A stretch of 64,000 nucleotides of DNA from Plantago ovata. Taxonomy: Eukaryota > Streptophyta > Magnoliopsida > Lamiales > Plantaginaceae. The notes beneath the pieces are model-generated. The model saw only the letters and a program-made list of their open reading frames with translations. It was not told the DNA's origin and did not search any database. The stretch's first letter is position 1, and each line of letters begins with the position of its first letter. Below are positions 10,516-22,025 of this stretch, in pieces. The stretch spans positions 126,639,462 through 126,703,461 of the forward strand of contig CM051455.1 in assembly GCA_028274465.1 (NCBI GenBank), given 5' to 3'. A program made the position numbers and the translations under genes.

Positions 10516-11690
10516 CTCGGAGTTGTTGAGATTGAAAGATTGGAAGAGTTTTGAGTCCTTGGTTTATAACGGATGAACTATCAATCCTCATCAAAATAAC
10601 GTTTCTAGTGTCTATCCCTCCTGAGGCAGAGGCATATTTTGACAAGGCATCTGCTCTCCCATTGAGGTCTCTTGAAAATTTTTCAATCTCACATTTTTCG
10701 AACAACCCCATCTCCTCTTGAATTTTAGACTTATAACTGGATAGGGCATCCTTCTTTGTGCTCCATTTTCCTGAAATTTGTTTCTCTGCTAACTGAGAAT
10801 CGGTAAAGACCTTAATCCTTTTCCCTTGGAGAGCCTTTGCCATGTGAAGTCCTATGAGGATGGCTTCATATTCGGCCTCATTGTTGGAAACACTAAATCC
10901 AAAAGTAACTGCGTACTCGAGTTCAACACCTCTTGGGCTTCGGATATATATCCCTATTCCTCCATTTGTCCCAGAGGATGACCCATCCACTTCTAGTATC
11001 CAAACTTCCTCTTGAATGGTTGATTCTTTGGGACTTGGACTAGATTCTTTTCCTCTTAAAACTTCCTCAGCATGTAGGATCATTTCCACTAAGTTGGGCT
11101 CTTCTCTTCTTTGGGCTTTTCCTGGTCTCTGAAGGATGTTTTTTGTAGCATTTTCTTCTACCGTACCCTTTGTTGCCTTTCTGAAGGCTTCTAGAGCATG
11201 TTCCAGGTCCTTGAAGCGCTGGCTGACTAGTGATTCTTGGTTCTCACTAGTTACTATGTTGACTTGTTCCGAAATCTTGGGACTTTCCTCCAGAGGTTCT
11301 TTCCTCGGGTACTCAACTAGAAAGTCGGCTATCACTTGAGCTTTCTTGGCCACTGGAGCTTGGTAGTCAATTTCAAACTCACTAAGTTCAATCGCCCACC
11401 TAGCTAGTCTCCTTGATAATTCTGGCCTTCCTAGAACTTGCTTGAGTGGCTGACTTGTGAGGACAATGACTTTATGAGATCCAAAGTATGGCTTGAGCCT
11501 TCTAGCCGTATAAACTAGTGCGCAGGCTAGTCTCTCAATGTCCATGTAGCGAGTCTCGGCTCTGCTTAGCGCTTTGCTCAGGTAATAGATAGGCAAGTGT
11601 TCGTTTCCTTGAATTCTTACTAGCACGGGACTGATGGCTTCTGGAACCGCTGCTAAGTAAAGATACAAGGATTCTCCGTCTTTGTGGTTT
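10516..11690 (-). pseudogene. Tat RNase H plus second (archaeal-like) RNase H domain
   Basis: After a frameshift near 11690, the RT-linked RNase H continues with LPIYYLSKALSRAETRY and ERLACALVYTARRLKPYF. About 150 residues later a second RNase H-type fold appears: WILEVDGSSSGTNGG, NNEAEYEAILIGL, VFTDSQLAEKQ and NGRADALSK, giving the D-E-D-D set. A duplicated RNase H is characteristic of the Tat lineage. It removes RNA during reverse transcription. Confidence 0.85.
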
Positions 11691-12938
11691 GGAGAGTAAA
11701 GGTGGTGTCATCAAGTATTCTTTGAGCTTTTCAAATGCTTCTTCGCATTCCTTGGTCCATTCGAACTTACTACTGTTCCTCAGTACCTTGAAGAAGGGGA
11801 GGTTCTTTTCAGCTGATCTCGAAATGAATCGATTCAAGGAAATTGATTTTCCTACCAACTTCTGAACTTCATTCAGTGTCTTTGGTTGTGGGAGCTCTAG
11901 AATAGCTTTGATTTTCTCCGGGTTTGCCTCAATGCCTCTCTCAGTCACCATGTAACCTAAGAACTTTCCTCCTTTGACTCCAAAGGTGCATTTAGTGGGA
12001 TTCAACTTCATTCCATACTTCCTCAAAATAGAGAAACATTTGTCCAAATGAGCAATGTGTTGATCTTCTGTCTTGCTTTTTACAAGCATATCATCAACAT
12101 ATACCTCCATTGTCTTTCCGAGCTCTTCTTTGAACATTTTGCTGACCAACCTTTGGTAGGTTGCTCCTGCATTGTTTAGGCCGAAAGGCATTACATTGAA
12201 GCAATACACATTTCCGTTTGCAAAAAAGGAGGTTTTCGGAACATCTTCTTTGGCCATTTTAACTTGGTAGAATCCTTGGTAGGCGTCCATGAAACTCAAG
12301 AGAGCACATCCTACCGTAGAATCAACCAGCTGGTCGATCCGGGGAAGTGGGTAAGGATCCTTCGGGCAAAACTTGTTGAGTCTCGTGAAGTTTTTGCACA
12401 TCCTCCATTTGCCAGGTCCTTTCTCCACAAGGACTACATTGCAAACCCAATCAGAGTATCTTACGTCTTTAATGTGACCGGCCTTAAGCAATCTTTGCAC
12501 TTCTGCCTCAATCATTGCATTGTCCTCTGCACTGAAGTCTCTTCGCTTTTCTCGAATATGAGTGATGGATGGATCAACGTTCAGACGGTGAACTGCAATC
12601 CTTGGATCGATTCCTTTGAGATCTTCAGTACTCCATGCAAAGATATCATTGTTCCTCTTGAGACAGTCAATAAGTTTCATCTCAACCTCCAAGGTCATTT
12701 CCGTCCCAATCTTGGTAACCTTCTCGGCATTTCCTTCTACCACTTGGATTTCTTTCAAAGTCTCTTTTGCTTCTATCTTATTTTCCTCAAAGAATTTCTT
12801 CTTTTTGGAAATTGGATATATTGGAGGTATGACTTTGTAGTCCTCAAGTTCTTTAACTTCTCCTACCAACTGTTCTTTTGCTTTGTTCTGCAAGGCTTTT
12901 CTTCTTCTTTGAATGGGGCTTGGCTTCGTGGATTTTCT
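11691..12938 (-). pseudogene. Tat reverse transcriptase domain
   Basis: The frame includes [64 protein letters not shown] and the catalytic YVDDMLVKS. Then come GMKLNPTKCTFGV and FLGYMVTERGIEANPEKI. It continues in frame from the protease but is separated from it by a TAA at 12939-12941. The domain itself has no internal stop until the 3' frameshift near 11690. It copies element RNA into cDNA in virus-like particles. Confidence 0.88.
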
Positions 12939-12941
12939 TTA

Positions 12942-13868
12942 TGAGTGACCTACTGAAAAGAAAGTATCCATAGGTTGGTCAATCTCCGTTGCATCTTCTG
13001 TTCTCATGCGGGGACTTGAGACAGCTTTTGCTGAGAGACTATAGCATGCCCAAGCTTCTTGAATGTTTCCTATCTCTTGACCAATTCCTCTCTTCGTGGG
13101 GAATTTCATTCTGTTATGAACAGTTGACACTATCGCTTTGAATTGAGACAATGCTGGTCTTCCTAACACTACGAAGTAATCGAAAGGCATGTCCACCACC
13201 ATAAAGGGAAAGTTCTTTGTAATTCTCTGAGGATTTTTCCCCATTGACACTTGCAAAGTTAGACTTCCCATTGGAATGACCGGTTGTCCTCTGAATCCTA
13301 CTAGTGCGCTTGCCACTTCTCTGATTCCCTCCTTGATTGGATTTATTCCCATCCTTTTCAATGTTCCTGTGAATATTAGGTTGGCGGAACTCCCCGTATC
13401 CACTAGGACTCGTCCGATGGTGAACTTCGCAATGTCAAGAGCAACAACTAAAGGGACACAAGGATCATGAATGCCTCCTACTCCAGCACTTCTCAATGGT
13501 AGCTCACTATCGTCAAAAGAGATTATATTTGATCCTGGAGAAGCAACCTCCCCATACTTCGAGTTGTGCGTTAGCAGGTCCCTAGTTGTTTTGTCCCTCG
13601 CGCTTCTTGAGTCTCCTTCAGCCGGTCCTCCCGCTATGGTGAGGGCGAAAATTCTGTCATTCACCGGCAAGTTCTCAAAGTCTTGTTCAGGATCGCCTTG
13701 ATCTTCCCATCGTCCTCCATGGAGGGGAGGTGGAGGAGGAGGTGCAGAGGCCTCTCCTCTTTTTGCCTCTGTTCTCTCATGCCTTGACGGCTCATCTTTC
13801 GCGACGTAGTTTGCAAGCTGTCCTCTACGAACTAAGGTCTCAATTTCAGTTTTGAGGGTGAAGCATTC
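12942..13868 (-). pseudogene. Tat aspartic protease region
   Basis: In frame with the gag C-terminus on one side and RT on the other, bounded by nonsense codons at 13869-13871 and 12939-12941. The active-site motif is VLVDTGSSANLIF, preceded by ALDIAKFTIGR. Further on, FMVVDMPFDYFVVLGRPALSQFKAIVS is the C-terminal protease segment. The upstream linker is proline-rich. It would process the Gag-Pol polyprotein. Confidence 0.85.
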
Positions 13869-14474
13869 TTACGTTGTATGACCCTTTCCTTTGTGGAACT
13901 TGCAAAATTTGTCAGAGTTCTTGTTTCTCCTTGTCTCTTGGATGGGAGGAGGCCACTCAATATCAATATTTCTGGTCATAATAGTATGCAAGATGTCGGA
14001 TCTTGGCCTATTAAGATCAGTATATTTGTCGTACCTTGTAGGTGGTCCTCCTCTCGGTGGAGTTTTCTGATCTCGGAATTCACTCCTCTGGATACTCCCT
14101 TTGAGTAAGTTGTGCCTAGGTTCCTGTTTCTTTCCCTTGGAGTGATTATGATTTTGAGCTTGTTTCTGATGGTCTATTTCTGGATTTTGGTGATCTTTCT
14201 CCCTTTCTCTGGAAGAGTTCGCTCTCACTTGCACTGTCTTTTGGAATTCTTCCGCTTTCAAGAAATCCTGACAAAATTTTTCAAGATCCTTATAGTTCTC
14301 AGTTCGGGAATACGAGAGTTGTTTCCTGAATTCCTCATTGGTAGTATTTCCATATAGGTATTCTTTCCTTTCCTTTATGAAATGATCCTCTACTTGGAAA
14401 CTTGCCTCATGGAACCTATCCAAGAATGTCCTTAAATCTTCTTTGGGTTTTTGGACTATTTCAGCCAAGTATTT
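13869..14474 (-). pseudogene. Tat gag, C-terminal part
   Basis: Resumes at KYLAEIVQKPKEDLRTFLDRF after the Athila-like insertion and continues with KDLEKFCQDFLKAEEFQK. The zinc-knuckle-like CKFHKGKGHTT is followed by TAA (13869-13871) just before the expected terminal cysteine, which is still readable as EC after the stop. The duplicated TATTT at 14470-14474 is one side of the insertion. Confidence 0.85.
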
Positions 14475-15751
14475 TGATGAACCGGATTTTGTCGGCTTCC
14501 GATTCAAACAAATAAAATTTGTATTTAGCCAAAGGCAATCCACAACTACAACGAAAACCGTAGTGTAGTAGTAGAATGACTCGAGTGTCGTTCTCTCAGG
14601 ACTATAACTAGCTTTATCTATTTAATCAAGAGATTATAAAACAGCAAATAAAAAGCAATAGGGGGTTTTCAAGCAGATAATGGAGGTTGGTGATAGTATG
14701 GTCCTTCTTAACATAATGGGTCGATAATCATGCATAAATTCCTTTGCATGGAGATCTTTGAATGAATCTTGGGTCCTGTTGTAAGTATTGTGCACTACGA
14801 AGATAATATGGGTCTGACCTGTCAACAACTAACGTCCTATTGTGTTCCGTAATCATTCAACACTACGAAGATAATTAAGTCTGATTGGCCGACAAGTGTC
14901 CTAGTGTGCATAATGATCAATACAACATACGAGAATTTTGGTGTTCAACTCATCAACGAAATAAAGCAATGACACGGAGTATAATGCGCGATATAGCCAT
15001 TAGCATGATTATCTTCCCTCGCTAAGAATTCACATACTACCACCAACGATAAATTTAGCTACTCATAATGTGCATGCAATCAATAGCAATCATAGAAGAA
15101 AACATATTGAAAGAATATATAAAATAAGTAGATAAAAGTTGTAAGATACAAAGTTACCGAAGGTTGTCAGTCTCCGGATGATTGCGATCCTACGCGCTCC
15201 AATCTGCTATGAAAAAGTATCCCCTAAGCTATGGAACTCCCAGGACAGGCCCCGGGAAGTTCCTACCTAAAACTATAGAGAGAGGTGAGAAAATAGGCTT
15301 GGAAAGATATGATTTTCGGAGAGAAAACTCGCAACTATATATAGGCCCGGAATTCTTCTGGGGCGGTTCGCCCGAGGCACGGGGCGGTTCGCCCCACAGT
15401 GTAAACGCGAAATTTTCGCGTTTTCGACGCGGTTTTGGATTTCTTCACCTTTTCGGACTCGGTTTATGACTTCTAGTAGCCTTCTAACCTCCAGATTCGG
15501 CCCCTAGACTCCAAATCCTATCCGGAAATCTTCAGATACTCCAAATATGCTTCTGGAACACCAATTCCTTGTAGACTTCAATATAATTGCCCGTAAATCT
15601 CCGAATTTCAACCAAAACTTGTAAAATAAAATCTAAAGGGAAACGTGACACTATTCTAATAAAATGCACTAAAATATAGCTAAATTAACATAGAGGATAG
15701 CTAAATTAGGTGAAAAAGACTCGAACGAAAGTGTAAAATACACATTCATCA
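14475..15751 (-). repeat. 3' LTR of Athila-like copy 1
   Basis: 1277 bp, plus-strand ends TGATGAACCGG...ACATTCATCA. On the minus strand TATATATA (15336-15343) is the TATA box. Two GGGGCGGTTCGCCC-type palindromes (15360-15397) sit immediately upstream of it. Confidence 0.94.
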
Positions 15752-15769
15752 AACTCCCCAAACCGAACC
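15752..15769 (-). other. Polypurine tract of Athila-like copy 1
   Basis: Minus strand GGTTCGGTTTGGGGAGTT ends exactly at the 3' LTR, as needed for plus-strand DNA priming. The same sequence occurs at 54943-54960 in copy 2. Confidence 0.8.
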
Positions 15770-17277
15770 TTTGCTTGTCCTCAAGCAACTAAGCTAGACT
15801 CTAATACAAAAAACATGCAAGACTCAAAATGGAGTTTAATGCCAAATAAAATGAACTAATCTACTGAATCTATCAAATAACATATGAACAAAAACCATAT
15901 AAATCAAAGCATGAATATAGGTTGAAGAATACCTCGATTGACTTATACACATCCACATAAGCACTTATGTCAAGACAAGATAGTCTCTCGTAACATTCTC
16001 TACCTGGACCTAGTCAGTGACGACGTAATGATGCATGCTAAGATACGAATGGTTGCCCCGTGCCTATGAAACTGATGACTTACTGCTGTTCCACCATGTT
16101 AAGACTTTCCCTCAAAAGAGGTCGAACCAGTACTGGCTCTCATCAAACGAAGGAGGGTTCCCTATAAAAGATAACACTCCCCTATTCTACCCATCTCTCA
16201 AGTAAAGTCTTAAGCTATTCACCACTTCCTGAATGGCAGGACGAGGGTGGTCTAGAACAGATGACACTTAAGACGAAAAAGATAAAAAATAGAAAAAACA
16301 CGATTACGAACAATACGAAAAATGGAAAAGACTCAAATTTTGCTAAACTGCTATTTGGCTTTATTTTTTGGACCCTTCCTTGCTTTTTTGGGGTCTTCTC
16401 CTTTTTCTTTTTTTTTTTTCTTTCCAGATTCTTTTTTTCTTTTTTTTCTTCTGGAATTTTTCTGTTTTTTTTTCGATTTTTTTTTCTAGCCAGCAGTAGC
16501 ATAACAAAAAGAGAAACCAAAAAGGCTCACACGACTCCCCAAACCTCTTCGAAAGAATAGGTTGGAGTAAAAAATTACGGAAAAGGAAAAATAAACTCAC
16601 GATACGAAAAATAAAAAACAGAAACAAGTCTATGATGGTGTAACCCCCTCCCCAAACCTATTCGGAAGAATAGGTTATAAACAAAGGATCACACAAGCTC
16701 ACACTACCTCCTTCCTAGGCATTTAGCAATCTCAAAGCAAGGTGAAGACTTGTTGCCTCTTAGGTACATAATTACTCGGGAAAACAACCATAAGACCCTA
16801 ACATGCATCATCCTATTATAAAGGCCTTCGTGAACCGCAGTAGAGAAAACACCACTAAGTGATGTCGAGACTACCTAGCTCAACTCAGTGCAATACATAA
16901 ATGTGACAAGCCAAACGAGAAAAACCTCAAACAAATTCGCAGAGATGAAGCATACGATTAATGGCATAGCTAGTTGATCTACCCAATAAAAAAGTTCAAA
17001 AAATTCGGCAATAAACTCCATATAAAAACATGCAAAACTATCCTAGGATGAATGCAACCTAAAAAATCTAAGAAAGCAGTAAACGTGCAAATGCAAACAA
17101 AGAACAAGATACTAATCGACACAAAACCAAACAAAACTTAACATCATGGTTCACATCCCATCCCCCTTACGATTCTTAAGCTAGCCCCCTAGCAAAAGAG
17201 AATGAGTAATAAGAAGTGATACTAGATGTTACCGAAGGGTTTGGCCTCGGTCGGCTGAGAGTGGACAAGTGGAAGGA
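15770..17277 (-). other. 3' untranslated region of Athila-like copy 1
   Basis: Non-coding region between ORF3 and the PPT, conserved with copy 2. It includes a long A/G-rich tract on the minus strand (about 16380-16490) and two CCAAACCT-TCG-AAGAATAGGTT blocks (about 16540 and 16655), each a short inverted repeat. No gene is seen. Confidence 0.75.
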
Positions 17278-18582
17278 CTAGTCATCGGGATGGTAGTCCC
17301 CATAAAAGTCACTCCACATGTCATTCATGAGCTCATTGGACTGTCGTAGAGCTTCCTGCTGTTGCTGGATCAGCTGTTGCTGCTCCCACATGTGCTGCCT
17401 ATCCTCTCGGCGGTGCTCCTCGAATATCTCCCAATCGCGGCTGTGCTGGACAATGTGCCTGTCGATGTCCTGTCGCATGGACGCGTTGTTGGCATCAATC
17501 CTGTCGAAACGGCTGTCGAGGTAGGTATGGAATTCGGAGAAGTCAAATCCTCCAGACCCCTATGGTGCTCCAGCTGGTGCATGCGGTGCATGATGGACAA
17601 ATGGAATATCTGGAATCGGGGCTTCACCAACATCGGCCTCCATAGCATCCTCATGATCGGAATCATTTGGCTGGACTGGCCCTCCTACATCAGCAGCAAC
17701 TGCAGTGGGGTTCCTCAACTGATACCTGTTGAGCTGTACCTCAATCGTCGAGGGTGAAAGGGCAGCGACCTCGCAATCCCCCTCATCAATATCGTCTACC
17801 CCATGATATTTGCAGTAAGCTGTGATGAAGCTCGGGAAGATGAAAGGCTTCCTCTTCTTCTCCCAGTGGCGCTCATACTCCTCATACATGATGTGCCCTA
17901 TATCGACCTGATGTCCGTCAATGAGGCAGTAGAGGAGCTCGGCGTAGTATGGCTGAATCCAAGTGTCATTCTTCCTTGGGATCAAGTCGGAGATGCAAAA
18001 TTTCATCATCACCTTAGCTTCGATGCTAAGGTCGCCATAACCGATCCGTCCAGGTGCTCCCCCAACTCCCGGATATCTGTACCCCATGTTGCAGATCACT
18101 TCGGTGACGTCTCTTCCTATCCCCCTAGCGGTCCTCGAATATAAGTAGGCGTGTGCACTCTCTGTGAATTCAAGGTTCCCGAAGTGGATGAAGGAAGAAA
18201 TGTGCTTTGGGCTCCGCGGTATAATTAGGCCTCGGACTAACACCCCATTCTTCTCGTCCAAATCCGTATACCCGGTGTAGAAGTCTCGAAGGAGGCTCTC
18301 GTCGCAGCCTTTGAACCTGTCGGAACTGTACCAGGCCCAATTCCTCTGTGACCCCAAACTTGAAAGTGTCCTATACCCCGCTCTATTCGCTGCAGACTCA
18401 GGAATGTCAATCCTCCTGTCGGGAATGATAGACCTTCCTCCGTCGGCCATCTCCTCCTCTAACCGTTGTCGCACCCCTATCGCAGCGGCAGACAACTCGT
18501 ACAAATCGTGAGATGGTTGGGAGCTTGATGCCACTCCCTTCCCCTTTTTGCTAGAGCCGGCTCTCCTTGTCCTTGGTGCCAT
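17278..18582 (-). pseudogene. Athila-type ORF3 (env-position gene), one nonsense codon
   Basis: From MAPRTRRAGSSKKGKG at 18582 the frame runs 434 codons to the stop at 17278, interrupted only by a TAG at 17560-17562. Copy 2 has Gln at that position. A basic N-terminus is followed by a domain with RNWAWYSSDRFKGC, VLVRGLIIPRSPKHISSFIHF and EAKVMMKFCISDLIPRKNDTW. This is the pattern of the Athila ORF3 / putative plant transposon protein domain. The C-terminus is Gln-rich and coiled-coil-like (QQQLIQQQQEALRQSNEL). I see no signal peptide or obvious transmembrane helix, so an envelope role is only positional. Upstream lies a spliced leader. Confidence 0.8.
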
Positions 18583-18587
18583 GATTC

Positions 18588-19122
18588 CTACAAACAACAA
18601 TTAGTATCTTGTACGACGCAAAACAGACCTATGCTTATGTAAACAAACGAGCGAACAAACGAGTAAAAATTTCAAAAATCGAGCTCCTCAAGAACCCAAA
18701 GCCTAGTCTAGCTAATTCATTACGTAACATATCAATGTACCTACTACAATAACATATCACATTATGCTTTTGCTAACAACATATGCCTTGAATCACAAGG
18801 TTCCATCTATCATAAAAATCAATTTCTAGCATAAATCCTCAATCTCAACCATCATGCATTCTATCAATACATTCATCAACTTCATGTCATTAAATACATG
18901 TTTAAACAAGGAATTAAAGCAAGAGAGACAATTCCTAACAAGACATATATCATCTAATTAGCAAAATCTCAAATCGTCAAACCAAGCCTAATTGAACATG
19001 TAATTGACAATGAATAATGAATCTAAACACATAAATCATCAACCCATTCATCATACAAGCCTAATTGAAGCATAAATTAAAAAATCCCCAAATTGTAAAA
19101 ATTAGGGTTCATGTGATAATAC
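18588..19122 (-). other. Probable intron in the ORF3 leader, copy 1
   Basis: Minus-strand donor GGATTTGAG/GTATTATC at 19123/19122 and acceptor TTGTTTGTAG/GAATC at 18588/18587, five bases before the ORF3 ATG. Both sites are conserved in copy 2 (near 58254 and 57725). Inferred from consensus and conservation. Confidence 0.6.
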
Positions 19123-19350
19123 CTCAAATCCAGAAATTGAATGAGCTAGGAAGAAATTTGTTCGGAGAGAATGATAGAGCACGTTACGGGCTTCGAATGA
19201 AGCTAAAGAACACACAAAATGATAGAGAGATGAAGAAGTTATGAAGATTTGAAGATATTTTGAATATGGAGGAAATTTTGGAGTTTGAAGGATGACAATG
19301 GAGAAAAATGGGGGTTTGGGGAAGAAACCTCCGATTTGAACTCTCTGGAG

Positions 19351-19494
19351 GTGTGGGGCGGTTCGCCCCACACCTGGGGCGGACCGCCCCGTGCGGGGCG
19401 AACCGCCCCGCACGCCCAGAGCGCGCGCGCGCGCTCTGGTCTTGGGGCGATTCGCCCCATACGTGGGGCGATTCGCCCCCCACTTTTAGGTGGG
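19351..19494. repeat. Internal cluster of GGGGCG-NNTT-CGCCCC palindromes, copy 1
   Basis: Five near-perfect palindromes (GGGGCGGTTCGCCCC, GGGGCGGACCGCCCC, GGGGCGAACCGCCCC, then twice GGGGCGATTCGCCCC) are packed in 144 bp. A perfect AGAGCGCGCGCGCGCGCTCT palindrome (19421-19438 region) lies between them. On the minus strand they sit just upstream of the ORF3 leader exon. Confidence 0.92.
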
Positions 19495-19769
19495 AGACGA
19501 ACGTTTTTTAAAAATAAAAATGCGATTTTAAGTCCCCGAAAAAGTTTTTAGTCCCCGAAAAATCATTTTCCTCAAGAAATCACTCGAAAAGTCGCACTCG
19601 AACACAACATAAGCACATATGACACAAAACTGAACAAATTCACATATGAAAAGCAAATTGTTCAAGTATGAATGCATGCAATAAAGCGGTAAAGAAAGCG
19701 ATAAAAACCCCGGGTTGCCTCCCGGATAGCGCCATTGTTTAAGGTCTCTGGCTCGACCGCTGTCTTCGC

Positions 19770-21863
19770 CTATCTTTTCCTTCTGTGGGTACTAGACTTC
19801 CCCGTCATGATTCTCCTTCCTGTGCTTTGATCCTGTGAATAAGAGTGAACATAGACGTTAAGACCACTGTAATCAATAGTGTTAGAAGTATCGGGTGGAT
19901 CAGGTGGATCAGTTATGGCTTGCAACACGTGTTGCTTGCCATCCACTTCGATAGTGCAAGTCCTTCGGTAGATGTCCATCACTGAGCGTATTTTGGTCAA
20001 GAATGTTCGTCCTAAGAGTATGACATCCCCCGTTCCTGGTGCTGATGCTGGCATAATTACAAAATCGGTGTGGACAGAAGCTTCACCAATTTTGACTATT
20101 ACATTCTTCACAACGCCTTCGGATTTCACAAGGGATCCATCCGCCAGTTGCACAATAGCCTTATGCACAGTTAGTTCTCCAAGGTTACTCTTCTCGAAAA
20201 CGTTCAATGGGAGCACATTAGAGTAGGATCCAGTGTCCAGTGTGGCTCGGACATCTTCGAGCTCCCCAATCCCGACCTTAATATCGAAACTTTGAGGGAG
20301 TGGCTCGGAATCCTCTTGCTCCTCTTCACTCTTGTTGGTACCAAGGTACTTTCCTTCTTCTTCGGCTTGTGGAGGTAGGTCCCTCTTGCAACTCTCGCAC
20401 TTAGTAACCTTCTTGATGGTGATTTCGACAGGTAGATCACCCACTAAGTTAATGGACAATGACTTCTCAGTGTTGCTAGGAAGTTTGCCCTGTTCCCTAC
20501 TTGCTCCTCGGTCGATCAACTCTTGCATCTTTTGATGGGTAAGCCTAGTGCTCTCTTCCAACTTATCAAGCCTTGCCCTAGTTTTCTCGGAATCCTCCTC
20601 ATACCGTTTGAGAAAACTTTGTGTGTGATCAACCATCTTCTGCAAGTTCTCCATCAGTAGAGCCGTCTTCGACTTCGGTGGCTCTTTCGGAGCGGGGTTT
20701 TTGCAGTGATCATTACCATAGTTCAGCCTGCTACGGTCTTGGTTAGGTCCATAAGTTTGGTTAGCCGGTGCATATCCTTGATTGTTACGGTATCCTCTTC
20801 TCCAGAATCCACCTCGAGGATTCCTACCGTCTTGTCCGTAGCTAACTTCTTGAGTACCAAATTCCGTAGCGAAGGCTTCTTCTTCGCCTCCTCGAGCCCA
20901 GTTGCCATCTTTGTATGCCAGCTCCGATCTACACATATGAGCTCCATGCCCATAGTTCTTACATATTCGGCATACTTCGTTCGAAACAGTTGTTCCGGTG
21001 GCGCTCTTGAGGACTTGCTTCAATTCGTTGGTAAAGCACTCGAATTGATCCCCATTCCCCCTGTACACAGGGGCTTCTTGAGTCGGTGGAGCTTCGGGTC
21101 CACGTCTCCTAACCATTGCTCTTGGGTCCTTGAACTACGAACCCTTAGCAAGCCTTTCGAAAACTGCCCAGACGGCTTCTGCGGTTTCCTCCCAAATATT
21201 GCCTCGGCATTGGAAATCCACCACTTGTTGGTTCTCGAAGGTTAGTCCATTGTAGAAGTGTTGGACTAGGTCGGAGAGTTCAAAACCATGGTGAGGGCAC
21301 TTGTTCGTGAGATCTTGGAACCTCTCGAACGCGGTGTAGATGGTCTCATCATAGTCCTGCTTGAATCCAGTGATTTGCGCCTTAAGCGCGGTAGTCAGAG
21401 TGTGTGAGAAGTATTTTTCCATGAAAGCTGAAAAAACCTTTTCCCAAGTGTCCAGCGAGCCGGCTGGTAGAGAACTCAGCCATGACTTGGCTCTGTCGCC
21501 AAGTCCCATTGCAAAAACCTTCATCCTTAACTCATCCGTTGTTATGTCAGCTCCGGGTCGTGGGAGTTGATTGACGAAATCATCGATATCGTTCAAATAC
21601 CCCATCACATCTTCCCTTGATAAGCCATAGAACCTCGGAAGTTGTTGGAATGCGTGGTTCTTGATCTCCGGATCTCGGGTTGCAGGCGAAAGAACAATCG
21701 TCGGTCCCCTCATACGATCTTTGGTGGGTTGTACCCATGCCTTCAGTGGTCTAGCTTCTGCCATTCCGTCGATATCCTTGAAAAGGAGTCGCCTTCGGTA
21801 GACTCTATCGATCTCAGTAATTGAATCAGCAAGCGGTATTCCTGCAGAACGTGTATGCGGCAT
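19770..21863 (-). pseudogene. Athila-type gag-protease, copy 1
   Basis: Conserved start MPHTRSAGIPLADS at 21863. The retrotransposon gag fold includes GLGDRAKSWLSSLPAGSL, WEKVFSAFMEKYF, TIYTAFERFQDLTNKCPHHGF and VQHFYNGL. A TAG at 21135-21137 replaces Gln (CAG in copy 2) before MVRRRGPEAP. The zinc knuckle CRICKNYGHGAHMC follows, then a coiled-coil stretch (SFLKRYEEDSEKTRARLDKL) and a protease motif VRATLDTGSYSNVLPLNVF near the C-terminus. The frame stops at 19770 with no RT behind it. About 66 bp near the N-terminus are missing compared with copy 2. Gag would package RNA; the protease would process it. Confidence 0.87.
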
Positions 21864-22004
21864 ACACAATCTGTGACAGACTAGGTAAAGTGATTAGAAA
21901 CAAATAGGAAAGTAGAGAAAGATTAAAAAGGAAAACTAAAACTAAAAGAATTAGGAATCTAAAGCTGCAAATAAAAACAAATCAAATAGAAAAAAGGAGT
22001 ATAG

Positions 22005-22023
22005 TCCCCGGCAACGGCGCCAA
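22005..22023 (-). other. Primer-binding site, Athila-like copy 1
   Basis: Minus strand TTGGCGCCGTTGCCGGGGA, two bases after the 5' LTR. This sequence is typical of Athila-type elements. Confidence 0.85.
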
Positions 22024-22025
22024 TT

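Noticed and set aside
16215-16627. Lys/Phe-rich frames on both strands
   Set aside because: Low-complexity purine/pyrimidine tract in the 3' region of the Athila-like element.
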